DNA of 24,598 nucleotides, taken from contig JAOPGA020001669.1 in the NCBI GenBank assembly GCA_026419775.2, forward strand, positions 1-24,598, given 5' to 3'. This DNA is from Acrasis kona (Eukaryota > Heterolobosea > Eutetramitea > Acrasida > Acrasidae). The notes beneath the pieces were generated by a model. The model searched no databases. It saw only the letters and a program-made list of their open reading frames with translations, and was not told the DNA's origin. Every line of letters starts with the position of its first letter. Positions within the stretch are counted from its first letter, which is position 1. This document shows, piece by piece, positions 18,546 through 24,598 of the stretch. Position numbers and translations under genes: made by a program.

Positions 18546-19292
18546 ATGAGGTTGGTGTGCCTTGTCCTTTTATTATGCTGCTCGATGTATGTATACTGTG
18601 GGGATTCCAGCTGCAACTCTAACGTGGCAGGAAGATATAGCAACCGAAGTCTATCAGTCAGGAAGCCGAGACTTGTAGTACGTAAAAGAGTTATCACAAG
18701 AAGAATTACTACACCCAGAAAAATTGTCGGACCAAAAGTAATTGCTGTCACACCTAGCAGGAATCCTTACTTCTTTTCCGGTTATGCTCCCTATTCCAAG
18801 GTCACATTGGTAAAGAAATTTGATGGATCAAACGGCCCAATCACCAGAGAACAATTCTACGATTCACAAATCACATTTGCCAAGGGACAAAAAGGTTGCG
18901 AGTTTTGTGTATTTGATTGTTGGTCCACCTACATCATGAACCAAAACCGCAACACACCCTCTGAAGATGTTTACACCACATTATTCAAAGACTGCAAGTT
19001 TCCTTATTATGCTTACTCTTGCCAGAAGCCTAGCGTTGTGTCTGGTGGAAATGAAATGTCTATCGAAGCAAACACAAACTGCAAGAAAACAACTGACCTC
19101 AGCGACAACCAAATCTTGGGTGTGTTGGACATTTGTGCCAGTTACGGACAATGCACTTTTGCAAAAAAGCTCACAAAGAATCAAGTTTTAGACGGATTCC
19201 GATACAAGAATGGAATGGTTCTTTCCAACACCATTTACACCACACGTGTCGATAAATCCAGTGGAGAAATGAGATTCGAAATGAAAATGTAA
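18546..19292 (+). CDS. secreted protein, unknown family
   Basis: 248 residues, intronless. A classic signal peptide (MRLVCLVLLLCCSMYVYCG, cleavage near residue 19) is followed by a very basic segment (VRKPRLVVRKRVITRRITTP) and then a Cys-containing domain of ~160 residues (CEFCVFDCW; later Cys residues near KDCKF, YSCQK, NCKKT, DICAS and GQCTF), probably disulfide-bonded. The basic stretch could be a propeptide or bind anionic surfaces. Family not recognised. It is convergent with the 3-hydroxyacyl-CoA dehydrogenase, 46 bp between stops, each with its own AATAAA. Confidence 0.8.
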   Translation: MRLVCLVLLLCCSMYVYCGDSSCNSNVAGRYSNRSLSVRKPRLVVRKRVITRRITTPRKIVGPKVIAVTPSRNPYFFSGYAPYSKVTLVKKFDGSNGPITREQFYDSQITFAKGQKGCEFCVFDCWSTYIMNQNRNTPSEDVYTTLFKDCKFPYYAYSCQKPSVVSGGNEMSIEANTNCKKTTDLSDNQILGVLDICASYGQCTFAKKLTKNQVLDGFRYKNGMVLSNTIYTTRVDKSSGEMRFEMKM

Positions 19293-19338
19293 ACTTTTAA
19301 TAAACAACAGTCAGTCACATTTAATGTGTCAAGATCAT

Positions 19339-20298
19339 TTATTCATATTGATAGAAACCTCTTCCGCTCTTTTTCCCTAACCAACCTGCCTCAACCATCT
19401 TTACCAACAATGGAGACGGTCTGTACTTGCTGTCCGCAAATTCGTTATAAAGTACTTTCATGATTGCCAAGCATGTGTCTAGACCAATGAAATCAGCCAA
19501 AGTGAGGGGACCCATGGGTACGTTCGTTCCCAACTTCATTGTGGTGTCAATGTCTTCTTTGGTGGCAATGCCTTCGTGTAATGTTTGAATGGCTTCGTTA
19601 ATGTAAGGCATCAAAATTCTATTGGCAATGAAACCAGGTGAGTCCTTGCTAAGCGTACATGTTTTATTCATTTGACCAGCTAGGTCTATTGTTCTTTCAT
19701 AAGTTTCATTGGATGTGGCCAAACCACGAATCACTTCGACAAGTTTCATGACCGGAACTGGGTTCATAAAATGCATGCCGATCACATTTTGAGGTTCTTT
19801 TACAATGCTTCCCAAAAGAGTAATGGAGATGGATGAGGTGTTGGTGGCCAAGATTGTACCTTGCTTGGTAATGTCGGAGACGTTCTTGAAGATGGTTTGC
19901 TTGAGGGCAGTATTCTCTGTGGCTGCTTCAATTACAAAATCAGAAGCTGCGAGATCGTCAAGTTTCGTTGTTGTTTTGAAGCGCGACAATGTGGTTTCCT
20001 TATCGTCTTGAGTTAAGGTCTGTTTACTAACATACTTGACCAGGAGTTTGTCTACAATTTAGTAAAAGATTAGTATTTTAATATTACCTATGAATTTCAT
20101 TGCATTGTCTAAGGATTTTTGATTGCTATCCACCAACACGACGTTCTTCTTGGCGTTCATTGCTGCAACAAGTGCGATACCGTTGCCCATCTGTCCTGCA
20201 CCAATCACACCAACAGTTTGTATTGGGTTATTAGTGGTGGAATAGTGGCGTGGTGGCAAACATCTTGTGGAAACAAATCTCAGAGGAATCCTATTCAT
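19339..20298 (-). CDS. 3-hydroxyacyl-CoA (3-hydroxybutyryl-CoA) dehydrogenase, mitochondrial
   Basis: NAD(P)-dependent oxidation of 3-hydroxyacyl-CoA, a beta-oxidation or butyrate step. Exons 20298-20088 and 20051-19339 with a 36-nt intron (ACTAAT and ACTAAA branch-like sites); 307 residues, the length of the short monofunctional type plus a presequence. The N-terminus MNRIPLRFVSTRCLPPRHYS is a mitochondrial presequence. GVIGAGQMGNGIA (~30-42) is the nucleotide-binding loop, NTSSIS and HFMNPVPVMKLVEVI carry the catalytic His region, and KDSPGFIANRILMPYINEA, MGPLTLADFIGLD and GRGFYQY end the C-terminal domain. It is divergent from the EEP gene by 103 bp. Confidence 0.95.
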
Positions 20299-20401
20299 TT
20301 TTGATTTGATTTTGATTTTCTTTTGTAATTTCGTTGCACGGACAACCTTGAACATTCCAAAACTGAGATCAAAAACAAATCGCAAGAGAAAGTCATCAGA
20401 G
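20299..20401. promoter_or_regulatory. 103-bp spacer between divergent starts
   Basis: Lies between the 3-hydroxyacyl-CoA dehydrogenase start (20298, minus) and the EEP protein start (20402, plus). It must carry both promoters. No clear core element is visible. The EEP frame is open through it, but the translated text (FDLILIFFCNFVA) has no homology and is better read as leader. Confidence 0.45.
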
Positions 20402-21496
20402 ATGTCTGGGGGAGAGTCTTCCAGAGATGACTCCGTAAAGAACATTACAAATAACAAGGAGACATATGAACTCCGTCTTGGCCAATTTAATGTACTTAAC
20501 CTCCAAAAGGAGAATGTGACCTTCTACCACGGAAATCGCTTCACTCCAGACCAAGTTGTAGAAAAGGTGAACTGGATTGGAGGCCAGTTGAAGAAAATGA
20601 AGGCATGCATTGTGGGATTTGAAGAAGTGTTCGACCACAACACTCTTCTCCGTGCCACAAGAGCATCTGGACTATACAAAGACTCTGAAGTATATACGGC
20701 AAATGCCAATGGCCACAGCCCGACGGTTGGGCTTGCTAGTAAATTTCCAGTCTTGAACACTCAATCCATAATTGATTTTCCAAAAAGTGCTCTAATGGAG
20801 TACAATCACATTCAAATTCCCATAACAAAATTTAGTAGACCTGTTCTTAGAGCCTCAATCCAATTGCCCTATCATATTACTGCTACCGTGTTTGTTGTTC
20901 ACTCCAAGAGCAAGAAGCCGATGGTACCCAAAGAGCACAGGCACGAACAAAAGTCCAAATCCATGGGGAGCGCGCTTTCTCTACTTGTGAGAACAGCCGA
21001 GGCCGTGGCTCTTAGACACATTATTATTGATGAATTAGAAACCAATAAAAACTGTCCACTGATCTTGTTAGGTGATTTAAATGATGACGTCCATTCTGTA
21101 ACCACAGAGATTATAAGCGGCACTCAGCCGTGGAAATCTCTTCCGACCAAAATGAAAAATGCCATATGGGAAACACTGTTGTGGTCCACAAGTGAAATAC
21201 AGGTCAGGACGATGAGTCGTGACGTACAGTATTCTCACATTCACAACGGTAGGTATGATGTTCTTGACCATATTATGGTGTCCGGTCATTTTGTCAGAAG
21301 TAATCCCAAGTATATTGGTGCCGTTCAGTATGTGCAAATGTTTAACGATCATTTGGTTGACGAGACGCTTCTTGATGAGAGTCCGCCTGAGATTGAAAGT
21401 GATCATGGACAGGTAGTGACTGCTGTCAAGTTATTCAGCGAAAGATGTACGAAGAAGAGTAAAAAGGCAACCGAAGAAGAAGACTCTGATGATTAA
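20402..21496 (+). CDS. endonuclease/exonuclease/phosphatase (EEP) family protein, bacterial type
   Basis: 364 residues from MSGGESSRDD, intronless. EEP enzymes are metal-dependent phosphoesterases on nucleic acids or phosphates. Motifs in order: LGQFNVLNL (~27-35), VGFEEVF with the metal-binding Glu (~71-77), GDLND (224-228) with the catalytic Asp/Asn, and SDHG (333-336). The blocks HSVTTEIISG-x-x-PW, HNGRYDVLDHIMVS and FNDHLVDETL recall a bacterial subfamily that I remember without a known substrate. The C-terminus is basic then acidic (KKSKKATEEEDSDD), a possible nuclear signal or disordered tail. An earlier in-frame ATG (20267) exists, but the added text lacks homology and overlaps the divergent gene. 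Probably gained from bacteria; substrate unknown. Confidence 0.88.
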   Translation: MSGGESSRDDSVKNITNNKETYELRLGQFNVLNLQKENVTFYHGNRFTPDQVVEKVNWIGGQLKKMKACIVGFEEVFDHNTLLRATRASGLYKDSEVYTANANGHSPTVGLASKFPVLNTQSIIDFPKSALMEYNHIQIPITKFSRPVLRASIQLPYHITATVFVVHSKSKKPMVPKEHRHEQKSKSMGSALSLLVRTAEAVALRHIIIDELETNKNCPLILLGDLNDDVHSVTTEIISGTQPWKSLPTKMKNAIWETLLWSTSEIQVRTMSRDVQYSHIHNGRYDVLDHIMVSGHFVRSNPKYIGAVQYVQMFNDHLVDETLLDESPPEIESDHGQVVTAVKLFSERCTKKSKKATEEEDSDD

Positions 21497-21761
21497 TAAA
21501 AGTATACAAGATTTACAACACAATGTTTTTACAATGCAAACCGTGAACATGACCTCCCCATCCGAGGAATACACGCAGCTGCTGCTGGAAATTGTAGATA
21601 CTTGATAGTCTGGTTCACAAAACACCATCGTCTAAATTACATTGAAATATCACCCTTCAACCCAGAAAAATTAAAAAGCCATCACATGTCAAAAGATGGA
21701 AACCGTAGGGACATAAATTATTATCAATAATCTCTTCAAAACAAATGTATCCAAAGTTATT
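21497..21761. other. 265-bp spacer between convergent genes
   Basis: Holds the 3' ends of the EEP gene and of the secreted-protein gene at 21762-22788. One 24-codon frame at 21534-21605 (MQTVNMTSPSEEYTQLLLEI) is open, but nothing supports it as a gene. Confidence 0.35.
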
Positions 21762-22788
21762 TTATTTGATAGTGATCTTGGATGGAACAACAACATAGTA
21801 CCCGCAAATTTCAGTGTATGGCTTAATGTTTGCCTTGTCTGGGTTCAAAATCTTGTTCTGGCTGGCATCGACGTCCTTGACTCTGGTGGAGCCGGGCTTG
21901 TGTGACCAATAGCCTCCCAAATCTTTACGATACCACTATGGACATTAAGTATCAAGTCCCTAAAACAAACTTACGTGGAAGTCCATGAAAGGCCAGACAA
22001 CAAGAGTGACGTAGTGGCCAACTTCGGGTTGTTCTTTTTCGGGGCACTTCTTGCTTTCGAGTGGCGTCAAACCGTCTCTGATGCTGGCTTCCCAAACTTC
22101 GCTGCAATCCAGAGTCTTAAAACTTCTACCGCTACCAACTCCAGGTTGAGCAAACGAGTCTGTGCGGACGTCTGTACCATAGTTGTAACAGTTGTTATTG
22201 CGAAGGGCTGTTAAGATGTCGTTCCATCTGTGATTTAGATAAATGATACTAATAGCACTTACCTTTCAGGTGAGTATCTTGTGACGTTGTCTGGACCTCT
22301 GATAATTTCGTTTGCAGCAGGATAGACGGGCGATTCTTTGACTGCCACGGTGTTTACACCTACAGTCATAACGGTCTTAACATGCTCGACGAGGGTGTTG
22401 ATCTTGTTTGCGTCCTCGTTTTCTCTTGTCTTTGTCATGACATAAGTGCCAAGTAGATAGCTCTCTGCTTCGACAGAGTTGACGACGTAGACGCATTTGT
22501 TGTCGGAAGAGTCGATAATGTTGAATCCAGTGTAGCCCAAGTTGTTACCTTCTCTGTTGCAACTGTGCTCCTCCTTTCCGTACAATGGTTTCACTGTGTT
22601 GTTTAGTTATCGCTTGGACAATTTGACTGCTTACCAAGCCTTAGCAACTCCTCACGAGAAGCACCATCAACATACCATTCTGGGTTTCTCATCGAAGAGA
22701 ACACTCTCATGACAACAAGAGTCTTGTGCTCAGCACCCAAACATAGGGCTGTCAACGAGAGAACCATCAAGGGGATGCAAGACCACAT
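21762..22788 (-). CDS. secreted protein of a family also seen in bacteria, four exons
   Basis: Exons 22788-22635, 22593-22263, 22227-21975 and 21935-21762; introns of 41, 35 and 39 nt; 303 residues. The signal peptide is MWSCIPLMVLSLTALCLGA. Then VMRVFSSMRNPEWYVDG and LGYTGFNII form an N-terminal domain, and NNNCYNYGTDVRTDSFAQPG, CSEVWEASIRDGL, GHYVTLVVWPFMDFHWYRKD and GYWSHKPGSTRVKDVD make the C-terminal domain, ending TEICGYYVVPSK. I recall bacterial proteins with the same R-F-x-x-x-R-x-P-x-W, GYRGF and HWYR-x-D-x-x-GYWSHKPG pattern, of unknown function; this needs a search. Cys, His, Trp and Asp residues in the conserved blocks suggest an enzyme, but I would not name one. Confidence 0.82.
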
Positions 22789-23010
22789 TGTGTTTTGGTT
22801 TTTGAAAAGAGAATATCCTTGAAGTAATTGTCTTTCCGTTTAAATGAAACATATGCACCAACCTCCACAGATTCTCCGGGTTGTGGGCCGGGAACTTCCA
22901 ACTCCAATTAAGGAACGCACATAGGAGTTAATCCATGTATCATTCACATTAATAAATTCTACACAGAAATAATGCAATGATACATATCTAACAACAGTTT
23001 TTTAAACAAA
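22789..23010. other. 222-bp spacer
   Basis: Upstream region of the secreted-protein gene at 21762-22788 and 3' region of the next one. No motif stands out. Confidence 0.35.
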
Positions 23011-24045
23011 TCAATTTTTATTGGCCTCCTGGGCTTTGGCAGCCTTTCTTGCGACAGCATTCAGTTTGATGTTGTTTCTGGCAGCCTTTGCTCTTTGACG
23101 TAGAGTTTTACTTTGAGATACTGTCTTTCCATTATTGTACCTACTAGCACTCTTCATGATTGTTTTCGGCTTGCTGTAGTATTCGTATTTACCATTGACT
23201 CGTCTAAATCCTGCATACTGCTTATATCCAGAAACACCTTTTCTTGCAATCAAATAACTACTTTTTGTGAACGCCTCCAAATCTTCTGGTGCTTCGCCAT
23301 CAATCATGTCTTTAAATCCATCATATAGATCTTCTGCAATGCTAGTAATACTCAAAACACTTTGGACAGTTGTTATGGTTTTTCTTGCTGCTTGGAAAAC
23401 TTTATTTTTTTTTATTGGTTTTAGTTTTTTGGCAAGTTCCTTCTCCTTGTCGGCAATCTCCTTGGATGTTTTGTGAATGTCCTTGCTGAGATCTGTTGCC
23501 AGTTCGGAGATTTTTTCCAGGCCTTGTTCCTTTAACCATGGAGAGACCTCTTCACCTACCCAGTTACCCAACTTTGTTATTCTTTTGTGATAGGTTCCGA
23601 CGTCGTTCACAAAGTCGGCTGTGCCTTTCAAAACATCTACTACCTCATCTAAAATGGGAATCCAGTCTGATTGTGGTTCATTACTCTGGTCGGAATCTGA
23701 AAGGTTTTCTTTGACGGAGTATGTTAAAATGGATCTGCCAGTGTTCTTTGACATTAGTTTGAGTTTTTTTGAAATGTCTTGTAGACCCTTCTTGACTTGA
23801 AGACTTTCAGGATCCTTCTTTGTTATAAGAGAAGCCAGTTTTTCAAACTTTGAAGACTCGGAGTTGAGGTCACCCTTGACCTTCTCTCTAACTTTGCGGA
23901 AATCTGACGCGTACCCCACAACTGCGCCACTCAAGTCCTTGGCAAGAGTATCTGCGTCCGGATCTGGTTCATCTGCTGTATTCAGTACAGCAAAAACGAA
24001 AGAGAAACAAACAAGCAAGAGAAGGAGAACACGAGTAGTGTTCAT
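23011..24045 (-). CDS. secreted helical protein, unknown family
   Basis: 344 residues, intronless. The signal peptide is MNTTRVLLLLLVCFSFVFAV. The next ~230 residues are Lys/Glu/Ser-rich and strongly helical with coiled-coil patterns (ATDLSKDIHKTSKEIADKEK), one short less polar segment (VQSVLSITSIAEDLYDGFKD), and then a basic C-terminal part rich in Lys/Arg/Ala/Tyr (TLRQRAKAARNNIKLNAVAR). No cysteine appears in the mature part. A surface or matrix protein, or an effector, would fit, but no family is recognised. Composition and codon use resemble its neighbours. Confidence 0.78.
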   Translation of the reverse strand: MNTTRVLLLLLVCFSFVFAVLNTADEPDPDADTLAKDLSGAVVGYASDFRKVREKVKGDLNSESSKFEKLASLITKKDPESLQVKKGLQDISKKLKLMSKNTGRSILTYSVKENLSDSDQSNEPQSDWIPILDEVVDVLKGTADFVNDVGTYHKRITKLGNWVGEEVSPWLKEQGLEKISELATDLSKDIHKTSKEIADKEKELAKKLKPIKKNKVFQAARKTITTVQSVLSITSIAEDLYDGFKDMIDGEAPEDLEAFTKSSYLIARKGVSGYKQYAGFRRVNGKYEYYSKPKTIMKSASRYNNGKTVSQSKTLRQRAKAARNNIKLNAVARKAAKAQEANKN

Positions 24046-24282
24046 TTAAAATTGAAAGTGACAAAGACGATTGACGATTGGTGCAAACTTGAATTGTCAG
24101 AAGAACGAAGTTCTAATTCCCATGTCAAACATCGAACATCAATTACAAAATGCAACAAGAATAAACGATATTTTTAATCCGACACATTGTGTGCACTCAA
24201 ATACCGATAAAGTATACACCACTCACTACCCCTCAGAATAGTTTTTACATTACATTTTTAAAAAATTATAAACAATAATACA
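24046..24282. other. 237-bp spacer
   Basis: AT-rich, between two minus-strand genes; it carries the promoter of the secreted helical gene. Nothing else is seen. Confidence 0.35.
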
Positions 24283-24598
24283 TTAAAAGAAGCCATCGTT
24301 TTCCGCTGGTTCTTGGTTCTCTTGGTCAAAGTCCAGTGCATCCAGTCCCTCATTTTCCTTCCCTACCTCATCAACAAAATCATCCATTGATAAATTCAAT
24401 TCACTATGTTGGCTTTTCAGGTTCTTGGAACACATCTTGTTCTAACAGGTCGTTCTAAAGTAGGTTTGGATTTTTTAGTAGAGGAGGTTCTATTGAATTT
24501 CTTACAGGCGAAGGTGGACGCTGAGGTTGAACAACTTTGTAGTACTTGTCGGTTTGTCGTATTTGTAATGCGTCGTTGTGTTGATTGTTGTGGTTGGG
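24283..24598 (-). CDS. partial gene: Gln/Asn-rich then acidic C-terminus
   Basis: Minus strand, cut by the right edge. The frame 24598-24506 reads PNHNNQHNDALQIRQTDKYY.. and ..VQPQRPPSP, ending at a GTAAGA donor. Two acceptors are possible. TTTAG gives a 51-nt intron and a short tail (NDLLEQDVFQEPEKPT). GTTAG gives a 64-nt intron and an acidic tail from 24441 (SELNLSMDDFVDEVGKENEG..) ending ..NDGFF at 24283. The longer tail reads as genuine protein, but both introns exceed the usual size here. Family unknown; the text looks like a disordered C-terminus. Confidence 0.45.

Noticed and set aside
20267-20401. 45-codon N-terminal extension of the EEP protein
   Set aside because: It overlaps the divergent dehydrogenase start and its hydrophobic text has no family match; M at 20402 starts the acidic leader before the EEP domain.
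20899-21628. Several minus-strand frames opposite the EEP gene
   Set aside because: Antisense shadows of a strong coding region.

Overview
The window is nuclear DNA of a gene-dense, AT-rich, probably unicellular eukaryote. I cannot name the lineage. Genes lie on both strands and the standard code fits: TAA, TAG and TGA all act as stops. Eighteen well-supported spliceosomal introns are all 35 to 42 nt long, with GT..AG ends and often a CTAAY-like branch site. Several neighbouring genes are divergent, with start codons 31 to about 210 bp apart, or convergent, with stops about 35 to 46 bp apart. AATAAA often overlaps or closely follows the stop codon.

Left edge (1-2640): a tnp2/CACTA-like DNA-transposon transposase on the minus strand, cut by the window edge. 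It is divergent from a coiled-coil protein gene that may be the element's second ORF. Then 2.8-8.5 kb: a small probable mitochondrial protein, a class I methyltransferase, a seven-exon glycerol kinase, a bacterial-looking intronless 4-hydroxyproline epimerase, and a five-exon membrane protein with a bacterial-PH-like domain that starts 31 bp from the epimerase. Next, 8.5-12.4 kb: tRNA-Lys(UUU), an MFS transporter, a CCCH + DUF4326 protein split by one base, a mini RWP-RK protein and an orphan gene. From 12.4 to 13.8 kb lies a debris zone with a palindrome, decayed reading frames and tRNA-Pro(UGG). From 13.7 to 17.5 kb are a membrane-anchored KH protein, an unusual one-domain voltage-gated-channel homologue and an orphan. 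From 17.9 to 24.6 kb are tRNA-Lys(CUU), a small two-exon gene, three secreted-protein genes, a mitochondrial 3-hydroxyacyl-CoA dehydrogenase, a bacterial-type endonuclease/exonuclease/phosphatase protein and a partial acidic protein.

The most striking signal is in the tRNAs. All three carry a 10 to 12 nt insertion at the same place in the D-loop and are otherwise normal. Each insertion contains a copy of the 3' strand of the D-stem, so it can pair with the 5' strand. This looks like ectopic, non-37/38 tRNA introns, a feature known in archaea and in the red alga Cyanidioschyzon but unusual for nuclear genomes. A second point is a possible +1 frameshift (CCC-A) in the DUF4326 gene, although the window also has two N bases and other one-base frame breaks, so assembly error is a serious alternative. 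Metabolically, glycerol kinase, the epimerase and the 3-hydroxyacyl-CoA dehydrogenase suggest use of glycerol, hydroxyproline and fatty or short-chain acyl substrates; two of the three have mitochondrial-type presequences.
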